Shown: positions 20,738 through 29,118, counted from the stretch's first letter. The stretch: DNA of 64,000 nt from Hydrogenophaga sp. (GCF_030373225.1 NZ_JAUCZG010000009.1:1-64000), one strand, 5' to 3'. Notes: generated by a model from the sequence alone, not told the origin. Made by a program: numbers and translations.

Positions 20738-21799
20738 ATGGCTGTTCTGGCAGTACTCAATCGCAAGGGCGGCAGTGGCAAAAGCACATTGGCCACCAAC
20801 ATCGCAGCATGGTGTGCCCAAAACGGTTGGCGGGTGATGCTGGGTGACGTGGATCGCCAGCAGAGCACCCGCAGCTGGCTGGAGCGGCGAGACGCGCGGT
20901 CCGCGCCCATCGTCACGTGGGCTGTGGACAACGGCACGGTTCTGCGTGCGCCGCGCGGCACCACCCACGTGGTGCTGGACACGCCCGGCGCGCTGTACGA
21001 CCTTGACCTGGCGAAGCTCATTGTTCGTGTGGACGCCATCGTGGTCCCTGTCGGTCCGTCCTACTTCGACCGGGAGGCGTCGGTCCGGTTTTTTCTCGAG
21101 CTGAGACGGCATCCCCGGGTTGTGGCCGGTCACTGCAAACTGGTCGCGGTGGGCATGCGATGGTCCCGTGCGCGCATCAACACCTGGCGGGAAACAGATC
21201 AGCATTGGGAGATCCCACTGCTCACCGTCATCCCTGAGGATGAGCGGTACCGCTCGTATCTGGACACCGGCAGCAGTTTTTTTGATGAGGTCCAGGACCC
21301 GGACCATCCGGATGCAGAGTGCTGGTTGCCCCTGCTGGGGTGGCTCCAGCACATCTGGCTGGATCCGCGCGCCAGAACCGCCGCCAGCCCGCCGCGCGGG
21401 AGTGGCGCGGCCCTGACGCGCCAGCCGACGCCGGCGCGGGTTCATCCTGTTGTTCAGCCGCCGCCCAAACCCGGCGTCTTCCTTGTTGGCCACACCGGCC
21501 TGGCGCCTGGCTGCGCAAAGCCATCAACCGCCGTTGGCGCCCAGGCGCTGTTGTCGCCAGATGCCGCTGTGAGCATGCCTGCCTACCTGCGTCGTGGGCG
21601 ATCAGAGGGCCAGTCGGCTTCGTTCATGGCCGCGCTGACGGGTAGCCCCGAGCCAGCCCGGCCGCCGCTGACGGTCGTTCCACCGCCGAAGCCGTCTGCG
21701 CCAGTGGTTTCGCCCATGGCCAGCGTGCCCGGGCAGCCCGCTGCGATGGCAGTGCCCGCGCCCAGAGGCTGGTTGTCGCGCTGGACCGGCCGGTTCTGA
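20738..21799 (+). CDS. ParA/MinD-type positioning ATPase with proline-rich tail
   Basis: The start ATG at 20738 has AGGTGA seven bases upstream. The first ~225 of 353 residues form a ParA ATPase: deviant Walker A with signature lysine (NRKGGSGKST), switch I (GDVDRQQS) and Walker B (VVLDTPG). ATP-dependent dimers of such proteins position plasmids, chemoreceptor arrays or other cargo on the nucleoid or at poles. The last ~125 residues are Pro/Ala-rich and basic, ending in RGWLSRWTGRF, and are not a known ParA element; they may bind a partner or membrane. No ParB gene is adjacent, so a chromosome-partition role is unlikely. The cargo may be the assembly encoded downstream (inference). Confidence 0.88.
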   Translation: MAVLAVLNRKGGSGKSTLATNIAAWCAQNGWRVMLGDVDRQQSTRSWLERRDARSAPIVTWAVDNGTVLRAPRGTTHVVLDTPGALYDLDLAKLIVRVDAIVVPVGPSYFDREASVRFFLELRRHPRVVAGHCKLVAVGMRWSRARINTWRETDQHWEIPLLTVIPEDERYRSYLDTGSSFFDEVQDPDHPDAECWLPLLGWLQHIWLDPRARTAASPPRGSGAALTRQPTPARVHPVVQPPPKPGVFLVGHTGLAPGCAKPSTAVGAQALLSPDAAVSMPAYLRRGRSEGQSASFMAALTGSPEPARPPLTVVPPPKPSAPVVSPMASVPGQPAAMAVPAPRGWLSRWTGRF

Positions 21800-21879
21800 C
21801 CCCGAGACGGCTCCGCCGACGGCGCCCGAGGGTCATGAATCGTCGCTTCCACGCCGAACCTGAATCCGCACGGCTCTGG

Positions 21880-21906
21880 TTGTCATTTGTTAAAACTCGC
21901 TAAAAT
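21880..21906 (+). promoter_or_regulatory. Candidate promoter for the unknown operon
   Basis: In the AT-rich 21880-21920 stretch, TTGTCA (21880-21885) and TAAAAT (21901-21906) resemble -35 and -10 elements, but their 15-bp spacing is short. The location, upstream of a tightly overlapped gene series, is right for a promoter. Confidence 0.3.
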
Positions 21907-22002
21907 CACAAAAATGCGATTTGCCTTCCGGGTGGTCAGGTTGAATGCCACCCTGGAAATGGAACCGTCCAAGCCGGGGGTCCTGCAGGTCCTGATTTAT
22001 TT

Positions 22003-22719
22003 GTGCTTCTGTTCGCCGAAAGTAAACACTGCGTGAGATCTTGCGCCTTGGTCACGTTTTCCAGCTTGCCTGATCCGGTTTCGAACGGACTCCTCAGGGC
22101 CGCGGAGCGGTTTCCGTGTCCATTCGTCGAGATGACGTTGGGCAAGGGCCGGGTGCAGGACCATCTGGAGCGACTTCGCAATTGCAAGGAGTCCGACCTC
22201 GTGGGCGTGGGCCTGGCGGGCACGCTGCTGCTGGCCGCCGCGAGTCATCCGGAAGGGCTGGACGACCGGGGCGTGCTGGCCCTGTTTCCCTTTCTGGGTG
22301 TTGACGCGCCGCCCTATGGCCAGGTGGGACGATCCACCCAGGCCGCCGAGGCGTTGCTGTACCTGGGTGGTACCGTGCTGGGTCGCAAGGTCCTCTCCGG
22401 CGTCTCCATCAGTTCCGAATCGATGGGACTCGAAGGGGTTTATCCCGCCGGCAGTGTCTCGTGGGCCCAGGCCGCCGAGTGCATGCTTGCGCCCGACTTT
22501 GTCTCGCTGGTCGTGCCAGCGGCGGTCCCCATCACGGTGGTGCTGAACCGGCAGGACCCCGTGATGGACGAATCGAGCACCGAGGTGGTGATGTCGGCAC
22601 TGAACCAGCACCTCTCCCTGGGATTTGCTGCACCCGATGCGCCTGACCTGCCTGAACGCTTCAAAAAGTGGCTGGTCACGGGCCAGTGGCCTTCGGGCCC
22701 GGGGACGCTGCATGCTTGA
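22003..22719 (+). CDS. Unknown protein resembling an inactive alpha/beta hydrolase
   Basis: The 238-residue product starts with GTG at 22003 (no ATG available upstream in frame). The segment LVGVGLAG followed by a hydrophobic helix sits where an alpha/beta hydrolase has its nucleophile elbow (LVGHSMGG type), but serine is replaced by glycine; near the end VPITVVLNRQDPVMD resembles the strand with the catalytic acid. If the resemblance is real it would be a non-catalytic member. No signal peptide or clear membrane segment. Its stop overlaps the next gene by 8 bases, making it first of a translationally coupled series that ends in flgA. Confidence 0.55.
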   Translation: MLLFAESKHCVRSCALVTFSSLPDPVSNGLLRAAERFPCPFVEMTLGKGRVQDHLERLRNCKESDLVGVGLAGTLLLAAASHPEGLDDRGVLALFPFLGVDAPPYGQVGRSTQAAEALLYLGGTVLGRKVLSGVSISSESMGLEGVYPAGSVSWAQAAECMLAPDFVSLVVPAAVPITVVLNRQDPVMDESSTEVVMSALNQHLSLGFAAPDAPDLPERFKKWLVTGQWPSGPGTLHA

Positions 22720-23554
22720 GTGGTTGCTCGGTTTCCCGCTGCGCCCCGGGTACCAGGTGGCCTGGGTACTCGCCACGCTGTTCTGTGTGGTGTGGGTGAT
22801 CGGCCTGCGCCAGATTCGCCGGCAACGTCGCCAGGCAGAACATTCCCGTGCCGAACGCCAGGCCCTCTCCCGGGATGGTGTCGAGCCAACCGACGAGGCC
22901 TCCCTGGAGGCCTTGCGCAATACCCTGGGCAGCCTGGAGAAGTACGACCGCTTGCAGGGCAGCCTTCGCGAGCGGCTGCAGACAACACGCCAGCAGACGG
23001 CGTCGGCCCGCGTGCGCATGGAATCGCAAGCCGGGCTGCTGCGCCAGTCGGCCGTTGAAATGCGCCTGCCGCACACGGTGCACGAAATTTTCGAGAGCTT
23101 GCGTCTGTTGCCCCGCAAGTCGGCGCAGGCGCAGCAGGCTGATCGCGAGTGGCACCGTCTGGTGGGCATCGAGCCCGGGCCGGTTCTGGTGCTGGATGCC
23201 GCTTCATCCCACTGCGTGGTCGACTTTGAATGTTTTGGACGCGCCATGCGGATCACGGGTCGCACCTTCAAGCTCTCCCGCGCCGTGTTTGACGAGTTGA
23301 GCCTCTTTGATGACCAGGAGCAGCCGGTGCTCACCGCCCGCGTGGTTCCGGACCCCCAGCGGCTGAACATTGTGGAGGCCACCGTCTCCAGTCACCGGCC
23401 TGGCCCCTGGGTGGACCTGCTGGTCGAATCCCGGCTGCTGATGGACGAGCGCCGCGAAACCCTTCTTCTTCACTCTCAATACCGGGACCTCGAAAAAATG
23501 CGCGATGACTTTGGCCTGGATGCCAACCTGTTCACCCGGAGGCTGGGCCTGTGA
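22712..23554 (+). CDS. Single-pass membrane protein with coiled coil, unknown
   Basis: Starts at the ATG at 22712 inside the end of the preceding gene. The 280 residues have one membrane segment (YQVAWVLATLFCVVWVIGL, about 14-32), a basic stretch, a coiled coil (about 60-125, rich in Arg/Gln/Glu), and a beta-rich C-terminal domain (about 145-230; LVLDAASSHCVVDFECFG). Probably anchored in the inner membrane with the bulk in the cytoplasm. I do not recognise the C-terminal domain. The next gene's GTG overlaps its stop (GTGA). Confidence 0.7.
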   Translation: MLEWLLGFPLRPGYQVAWVLATLFCVVWVIGLRQIRRQRRQAEHSRAERQALSRDGVEPTDEASLEALRNTLGSLEKYDRLQGSLRERLQTTRQQTASARVRMESQAGLLRQSAVEMRLPHTVHEIFESLRLLPRKSAQAQQADREWHRLVGIEPGPVLVLDAASSHCVVDFECFGRAMRITGRTFKLSRAVFDELSLFDDQEQPVLTARVVPDPQRLNIVEATVSSHRPGPWVDLLVESRLLMDERRETLLLHSQYRDLEKMRDDFGLDANLFTRRLGL

Positions 23555-24720
23555 TCCAGAAAGTCATGTCTCTTGTCGGCTTCAGCCGTTCAGGCGGTTC
23601 ACTGGGCAAACCCACCTCGCTGCCCCCAAGCAGCAAGCAGGTTGCCGCCGCCATCGGCGCGCCGGGTCGTTCCTCGCTCCTGATCCAGGAGTTCCGCAAA
23701 CGGCTCCAGCTGCCGACCTCCGGCGCCAGCAAGTCCGCCAGCAGTCCGGATGCGCCGACCACCGGCACGCCACCGGTCTTGCGCAGCACCGGGCAGTGGA
23801 TGTCGGTGGCAGCGCTGGCCGGGTGCGCCGCTCTCGCCGTCTGGATCATGTTCTCTGCCTGGGCCGTGTTGTCCACGGGTCATGCGATCTCTTCCCAGCG
23901 CCTGGTCGTGCCGTCACTCAAGCACTACCCTGTGCTGGCCAACACGCGGTTGTTTTCTTCCCAGGCGCTGGACCAGGACGTCCTGCGTTTGTTGTCTCCC
24001 GAAGAAGACAGTCTGGTGCGGGTGTTCCAGAACATTGCCGCCTTCGAGAATGCCCGCTCCGAAGAGGTGCTTCGCTCCACGCCTGCCCTGGTTCAATCGG
24101 TGGTCGATGGCTCCCCGGCCGCGCGCGCAGGCGTCATGGCCGGTGACCGGGTGACCCGCGTCAACGTCAGACCGGCGGACTTCGTCTGGGATCTCTACAA
24201 GGGGATCACCGAGACCCCGCAGCAATCGGTTGAACTCACGCTGCAGCGGGGAACGGAGTCTTTGCGTGTCCTCATGGAACTCGATGAGGACGCAGCGTTC
24301 GACATGACCAACCACGGGCTGATGTTTGGTGTGCCCGATCACATCCGCTACCTCGGCCGCACCGATGTGAGCCGGCTGGCGAAGCAGGTTCGCTCCACCT
24401 ATGTGAACGCCCAGGCTTCCGAGTGGCGCCGCGCCTATGTTGACGGACTGCTGTTGATCTCGCAGGAGCTGGTGGCCAACCTGTCGTCGCTGGCGGCGGT
24501 GCCCACCGACAGCAAGGGCTATGTGCGCAGCGAGGACCTGCTGGGCTGGTACCACACGCGGCTGCTCGATGCCACGGAAGCGCACCGCACCACCCTGGCC
24601 CGTCTGCAGGCCCATCAGAGCGAGACGCTGTTCCAGCTGGGTCTGGCGCTGTGGGCCGCCGCCCTGGCCGCGCTGGTGGCCATCGCCCTGGCCATCAAGG
24701 CCCGGTGGGCGCTGTCATGA
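23551..24720 (+). CDS. Two-pass membrane protein with PDZ-like domain
   Basis: Of 389 residues, the first ~80 are Ser/Pro-rich and cytoplasmic, then a membrane segment (about 85-110), a large presumably periplasmic part, and a second membrane segment near the end (about 362-385). Inside lies a PDZ-like domain (about 185-250: VVDGSPAARAGVMAGDRVTRVNV is split over that range), the fold that binds C-termini or regulates proteases and secretion complexes; no protease motif is present. A helical region follows (about 280-355). The two-pass topology with a large outer domain resembles a sensor. GTG start overlaps the previous stop; its own stop overlaps the next ATG. Confidence 0.68.
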   Translation: MIQKVMSLVGFSRSGGSLGKPTSLPPSSKQVAAAIGAPGRSSLLIQEFRKRLQLPTSGASKSASSPDAPTTGTPPVLRSTGQWMSVAALAGCAALAVWIMFSAWAVLSTGHAISSQRLVVPSLKHYPVLANTRLFSSQALDQDVLRLLSPEEDSLVRVFQNIAAFENARSEEVLRSTPALVQSVVDGSPAARAGVMAGDRVTRVNVRPADFVWDLYKGITETPQQSVELTLQRGTESLRVLMELDEDAAFDMTNHGLMFGVPDHIRYLGRTDVSRLAKQVRSTYVNAQASEWRRAYVDGLLLISQELVANLSSLAAVPTDSKGYVRSEDLLGWYHTRLLDATEAHRTTLARLQAHQSETLFQLGLALWAAALAALVAIALAIKARWALS

Positions 24721-25076
24721 GCCAGCTCACCCGCAGTCTTCGGGTTCGCATCGGCGCCGATTTTCTGGACCTGCCGCTGGCCGCCGTGGCCCGTGTGGGC
24801 CTGCTGGTCCGGGTCAGCTGGTCGGGGTCAGATGCCCAGGGCGGGCCGTTGTTGCTGGCCCAGACCGACCACGGTCCGGTGGCGGTGCTCTCGGCCGCGG
24901 CGTTCCTCCCGGGCGCCTTGCCTTCCCCCGAGCCGGCCTGGGCGGTGGTTCCCGCCGGGAGCGAACAACCGGTGCTGGCGTTTGCCGTGTGTGAGGTGCT
25001 CGGCTTTGTCCAGTCGCCAAGCCCCGCGGTGCTCTCCAGAACCCTCTTACCCACTGTGGACCCCCTCTCGTCATGA
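24717..25076 (+). CDS. Small CheW-like protein
   Basis: The 119-residue product reads as a compact beta-barrel of CheW type: an opening strand with FLDLPLAAVARV (compare CheW 'yalPl..V'), a GPVAVLSAAAFL segment, and a closing block AFAVCEVLGFVQSP where CheW has its 'laVDevlgv' strand pair. It is shorter than usual CheW (about 150-170). CheW couples receptors to CheA in chemosensory arrays. The assignment is by eye, but neighbours (receptor-like and CheA-like genes immediately downstream) support it. ATGA overlaps join it to both neighbours. Confidence 0.52.
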   Translation: MSQLTRSLRVRIGADFLDLPLAAVARVGLLVRVSWSGSDAQGGPLLLAQTDHGPVAVLSAAAFLPGALPSPEPAWAVVPAGSEQPVLAFAVCEVLGFVQSPSPAVLSRTLLPTVDPLSS

Positions 25077-26557
25077 GCCCATCCTCCTCCCACCGTGCCC
25101 GGTTCAATCCGGGCGCCATCCTGGTCTGGCTGACCGTTCTGGTCCTTCTGATCGGGGTTCTGCTGCTGGGCGAAATGCGCCAGGCGCGCCAGCTGCTCGG
25201 TGCAGACATGGCACAGCTCAACAGCGATGCCTCGGGTCTGTTGCTGCGCCCCGCGTTGCTGGACCCGGCGTTTGTCAAGCGCGTGGCTCTGCTGGGCCGT
25301 GTCGTGGAGCAGATGGAAGAACGCCTGCAGGACGAATGGCGCCTGATCGGCCTGCACGGCCAGCGCCTGCGTTTGCAGCAATTGCGCGCCGACGTCGCAG
25401 CTTTCGAGGGCGATCTCAAGGAGCTGGTCGTGCTTGAGCAGCTGTTCGAGGAGATGGTCGATCAGGAGTCGACCGATACGCAACTCGACCGACTGCAGCA
25501 AAACCTGCAGGCGCCCGCGGGGCCGGCCAATGACCTGATGCGCCTCAGGGCGTTTCTGGCGGCCCGCAAACCAGTCGTCGAGCCGGGTGCGGAGCCCGAC
25601 CCGTTCCTGCTCGGGGTGGACAACGCAGCGGAGCAGCTGCGTGCGGCGCTGGCCACCGTGGACCGGATCGAGGCCCGCCGGACCGAGGTTCTGGTGCTGC
25701 TGGGCGAGGCCCACAAGTCGGCCGTCGCGGATGCCCGAGCCTGGCCACTGCCCGCCCAGTTCGTGCTGACGCTGGCCGCCATCGTCGGCGTGGTGCTGCT
25801 CGGGCTGTGGGCCTGCCGGCGCACCGAGCCCATTGAAGAGCCGGTGCGCCCCGAGCGCTTTCGGGGCATCCGGTCCGCTCCCGTGCAAGCGGTGAGCGAC
25901 GTTAGCGAAACGGCGTTTCCGATCGAGCCGCGGGTGGACGACCTTGAATGGCAACAGTTGCCGGGCCTGGGCAGCGAGCCGCAAGCCGAGCGGGCGCTGC
26001 CCGGTTTTCTCCAGCTGTCCGATGCGCCGGCACCCGCCGCGCCGGTTGCACCTGCGACCGTCGCAGCCGCCGTGCCGGTGGTGGTCGATGAGGCGTTGCT
26101 GGAAGCCCGGCGCTCGGTGGACAGCGCCATCGAGTCGAGTCTGAGCCTGGAGCGGCGCGTGCGGGCCCTGGTCGAAGGGGCAGACGTCCAGCCCAACGAG
26201 CTGCTTGAGCAGGCACAGGCCAGCTTTGAAGAGCTCGAAGGCCTGCTGCGGCGCGCGCGGGAAGGCGCACTCAACATGGCGTTTGGCCTGGACGACAGCC
26301 CGGCCGGTGAAGAGCGGTTCGCCGCTGCCGAGCGGCTCGAGCAACTGCTCGCTGCCGGCATGGCCTGCCTCAAGCGGTGGCAGGGCTGGAGCGCCCAGAA
26401 CCTCGCCGAAGGAGGGCAGCAGCCCCTGGTGACGCGCCGTGCCCTGGTCGCGCTGCAGTTCGAGCTGCAACACCAGCTGGCGCGACAGCAGGCGGAGCTC
26501 AGAAACCTCTCCAGGCGTTTGCAGCAAGTTCAGGCTTCGCAGCGGCATGCGCCATGA
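25073..26557 (+). CDS. Receptor-like two-pass membrane protein (degenerate chemoreceptor?)
   Basis: The 494 residues show chemoreceptor topology: short cytoplasmic start, membrane helix (about 15-37), a mostly helical outer domain (about 40-225), a second membrane helix (about 229-247, VLTLAAIVGVVLLGLWACR), a Pro-rich linker, then a long helical cytoplasmic part. Near residue 400, GALNMAFGLDDSPAGEERFA has ALN and FA at the same spacing as the receptor hairpin tip (LALNAA...GFAVVA), but most tip residues that bind CheA/CheW are not conserved. It may be a diverged receptor with altered partners. No methylation or HAMP motifs seen. ATGA overlaps the CheW-like gene; a 38-bp gap follows. Confidence 0.55.
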   Translation: MSPSSSHRARFNPGAILVWLTVLVLLIGVLLLGEMRQARQLLGADMAQLNSDASGLLLRPALLDPAFVKRVALLGRVVEQMEERLQDEWRLIGLHGQRLRLQQLRADVAAFEGDLKELVVLEQLFEEMVDQESTDTQLDRLQQNLQAPAGPANDLMRLRAFLAARKPVVEPGAEPDPFLLGVDNAAEQLRAALATVDRIEARRTEVLVLLGEAHKSAVADARAWPLPAQFVLTLAAIVGVVLLGLWACRRTEPIEEPVRPERFRGIRSAPVQAVSDVSETAFPIEPRVDDLEWQQLPGLGSEPQAERALPGFLQLSDAPAPAAPVAPATVAAAVPVVVDEALLEARRSVDSAIESSLSLERRVRALVEGADVQPNELLEQAQASFEELEGLLRRAREGALNMAFGLDDSPAGEERFAAAERLEQLLAAGMACLKRWQGWSAQNLAEGGQQPLVTRRALVALQFELQHQLARQQAELRNLSRRLQQVQASQRHAP

Positions 26558-26595
26558 GCGGCTCTTGTGGATGCTTTTTTTGAACGGGGTCGATC

Positions 26596-28071
26596 GTGCT
26601 GCTGGATGATGTGAACGAGTTGTTTTTGATCGATGCCGCGCATCTCATCAGCGAGTTGCAGCGCCATGCGCGTGGCCGCCAGGCCGGCACCGCCAGTTCG
26701 CTCAGCGCCGCCGCCAGTGCCGCCGATGCGCTGGGTGAACTGTTGCGAACACTCGGGCTGAACCACTACGCCGTCTGTTCGCAGCGCCTCTCGTTGCGCC
26801 TGCGCGACCCCGGGGCGCCGCTGGACACCGACACGGGCCGTGCCGCCGCCGCCACGCTGGCCGCGCGCCTGAACGACCTGATCGAGGAACTGCGCCACAA
26901 GAAGCTGAAGGACGACGGCAGCGATTTCGCCGCCATGTGGCTGGCCGAATACGGCGGTGAGGCGCCTGTCACCGCCGCCGTTGCTCCCGACGAGCCCACG
27001 CCCGTGGAGCCCGCCGAGCCCGCCAGCGAGGCGCCCGGCGATGGTGTCGAAGCACCGGACGACTTCGTGCCCACCGAGCCCTCACCCCTGGAGGCCGGGC
27101 CCGAGGTGGGTGAGCCGGGCTTGCAGCCTGATGACGGGTTCGCAGCGACGATGCCGGACGAACTCGATGCGGATCTGCCAGACCCGTTGTCCCCGGGCGA
27201 CATGGTGCCCGAGGTCAGCGATGGCGCTGACGACCTGTTCCTGCCGCTGCCGCCGGGTGCCGGCTTTTCATCACCACGGGCGCTCGAGGTGTTCGGATTC
27301 GAGAACCCGCAGCGGGTGACCGTGCTGGCGCAGGCACGCCGGCTGCACGCCGGGCTGAACCGGTTGCCAGCCGGTGCCGACAAGACCTCGCTGGGCGAAG
27401 AGGTGAGGCAACTGCTGCGGGGCCTGCGGATGGCCGCCAGCCAGATCGGCCCGGTGCCTCTGGCCACGCCGGTGTCGGCCTCCTTGCTCTCGCTCGGGGC
27501 ACTCGGGGTGGCGTTCGAGCACTTGTCGGTGAGCCGGGCCGAGCCGCGGGCCGTCGATGCCGCCCTGGTGTGCATCGACGTGGAAGTCTCCAGCTCGTCG
27601 GCCAACGGCATGTGGGCCGCCAGCAAGGCCATTGGCCACTGCGGGGGGCGCATCGACGCCAGCCCGGCCGGCTGGCGCCTGACGGTGCCGGCCGACACCG
27701 ATCTGCTCAGCGTGGTCGTGATCGAAACCGACGCCGGGCCGCTGGCGGTTCATGCCCTGCAGTTCGAAGCCTGGGTGGCCGATGAGGTCCATTCGTCTTT
27801 GGCCATCGACGGCGAGGCTCGCGGCGGGTCACTCGCCCTTCGGCTCGGTGCGCTGGAAGCCGACTTCCCGCTGCGCTCCGGCATGGCCAGCTTCACGACG
27901 CCCACAGGGATTTCCGAGGTCTGGCGCTTTGAACTGCCTTCGCCGGAACACTGGCCCTGCCCGCCCGGCTGGGACGCGCTGGTGGCGGACGACAGCGGCC
28001 GTCTCATGCCCTTGCTGGTTCCGCAGGCGGTGCACGGCGGCGATCAGTACCAGCTGACCGAATTCACATGA
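26596..28071 (+). CDS. CheA-like protein lacking catalytic residues (putative)
   Basis: The 491-residue product starts at GTG 26596. The first ~100 residues are helical and can be aligned to an Hpt domain, with AADALGELLRTLGL where CheA has AAHTLKGSA..LGL; the phospho-histidine is Asp. An acidic Pro/Glu-rich linker (about 125-225) follows. Around 340-375, NGMWAASKAIGHCGGRIDAS resembles the G2 box and final helix/strand of a CheA ATPase domain, but the DxGxG ATP-binding motif and the N box are absent. The end (about 380-490) reads as a CheW-like beta domain. This suggests a pseudo-kinase scaffold. Its stop overlaps the flgA start (ATGA), tying it to flagellar expression. Confidence 0.55.
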   Translation: MLLDDVNELFLIDAAHLISELQRHARGRQAGTASSLSAAASAADALGELLRTLGLNHYAVCSQRLSLRLRDPGAPLDTDTGRAAAATLAARLNDLIEELRHKKLKDDGSDFAAMWLAEYGGEAPVTAAVAPDEPTPVEPAEPASEAPGDGVEAPDDFVPTEPSPLEAGPEVGEPGLQPDDGFAATMPDELDADLPDPLSPGDMVPEVSDGADDLFLPLPPGAGFSSPRALEVFGFENPQRVTVLAQARRLHAGLNRLPAGADKTSLGEEVRQLLRGLRMAASQIGPVPLATPVSASLLSLGALGVAFEHLSVSRAEPRAVDAALVCIDVEVSSSSANGMWAASKAIGHCGGRIDASPAGWRLTVPADTDLLSVVVIETDAGPLAVHALQFEAWVADEVHSSLAIDGEARGGSLALRLGALEADFPLRSGMASFTTPTGISEVWRFELPSPEHWPCPPGWDALVADDSGRLMPLLVPQAVHGGDQYQLTEFT

Positions 28072-28781
28072 TGCGCAGCCAGCTGTCTTCCCGCCTCTGG
28101 CTGGTGTGCGCCTGGGCAGCCCTGTGCGCCGGCCTCTGGGCTGCGCTGCCGGGTCATGCGCAGACCCGCGGACCGTCGGGCTGGCAAAGCCTCATCGAGA
28201 CCCATGCCGAAGCGCAGCAGGTTTCCGCGGGCGTGCGCACGGTGCTGGAGTTTTCGCCCGACGAGCCGGCACCGCCCCCGTGCCGCAGCGGTCTGCGTGT
28301 GGCCGGGCCGTTGCAGGCCGTCTGGCGTGGCCGGGTTCGTGTCCAGCTGCAGTGTTCGCAGCCGGTCTGGCGCTGGACGGTCACGGCCAAGGTGCAGCGC
28401 CTGGGCCAGGTGGTGCAGGCGCAGCGGGCGCTGGCCAGCGGCACGGTGCTTCAGCCCGCCGACCTGCGGCTGGTGGAGGTGGACTTTTCGGTGGAGCCGG
28501 CCGGTGCCGCCACCCGGCTGGACGAGGTGGTCGGGCGGGAAATTTCGCGGCCGTTGCGCGAGGGCAGTGCCATCGCGCTAAACGTTTTGCGCGCGGCAAC
28601 CGTCATCAGGTCAGGCGATCGCGTTTCCGTGCGGCTGCTGGGCAGCACCTTCGAGATCCTGAGCGAGGGCGTGGCCCAGCAAAACGGTGGGGCCGGAGAC
28701 AGCATCCGGGTGAAAATGGCCGACGGGAAACAGATCACTGCCGAGGTGGTGAGCAGCGGCGAAGTAACGATACGACTTTAA
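28068..28781 (+). CDS. flgA: Flagellar P-ring assembly chaperone FlgA
   Basis: The 237-residue protein has a Sec signal peptide (VCAWAALCAGLWAALPGHAQ), an N-terminal domain with paired cysteines, and a C-terminal SAF/ChapFlgA domain (ASGTVLQPADLRLVEVDF; REGSAIALNVLRAATVIRSGD; NGGAGDSIRVKM). FlgA is a periplasmic chaperone for the FlgI P ring of the basal body. Its start overlaps the CheA-like gene and flgM follows after 11 bp. In many Burkholderiales flgA diverges from flgB; here flgB is 33 kb away. Confidence 0.93.
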   Translation: MMRSQLSSRLWLVCAWAALCAGLWAALPGHAQTRGPSGWQSLIETHAEAQQVSAGVRTVLEFSPDEPAPPPCRSGLRVAGPLQAVWRGRVRVQLQCSQPVWRWTVTAKVQRLGQVVQAQRALASGTVLQPADLRLVEVDFSVEPAGAATRLDEVVGREISRPLREGSAIALNVLRAATVIRSGDRVSVRLLGSTFEILSEGVAQQNGGAGDSIRVKMADGKQITAEVVSSGEVTIRL

Positions 28782-28792
28782 CGGGGCCTTTC

Positions 28793-29116
28793 ATGAACCT
28801 TCGACAACTCAGTGGCACACCGGTGCCTGCCGCGGCCGCCGAGCGGGTGGCCACCGCGCGCGTCGATGCACAGGCGTCTCGCCCGGGCACGCCGCCCACC
28901 GCACCGGCAGCACCGGCGGCCAATGTGCAGGTGTCCAGCGCCGCAGCGGGCAGCCTGGCCGCTGCCGTGTCGCTGGCCGACCAGGACCCCAGCGACAAGG
29001 AGCTGCTCTCGGTCTTGAAGGCCCGCATTGAAGCCGGCGAGTTCCACATCGACTACGGCAGCCTGGCCCGCTCGCTGGTGGAAGACGCCTTGCAATCCAT
29101 CGGCCGGCGGCGCTGA
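28793..29116 (+). CDS. flgM: Anti-sigma-28 factor FlgM
   Basis: The 107-residue product has a flexible Ala/Pro-rich N-terminal half and the FlgM sigma-binding C-terminus (KELLSVLKARIEAGEFHIDY, then the SLARSLVEDAL helix). FlgM holds FliA (29527-30246) inactive until the hook-basal body is complete, when it is exported through the flagellum. Start at 28793, between flgA and flgN. Confidence 0.92.
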   Translation: MNLRQLSGTPVPAAAAERVATARVDAQASRPGTPPTAPAAPAANVQVSSAAAGSLAAAVSLADQDPSDKELLSVLKARIEAGEFHIDYGSLARSLVEDALQSIGRRR

Positions 29117-29118
29117 GC

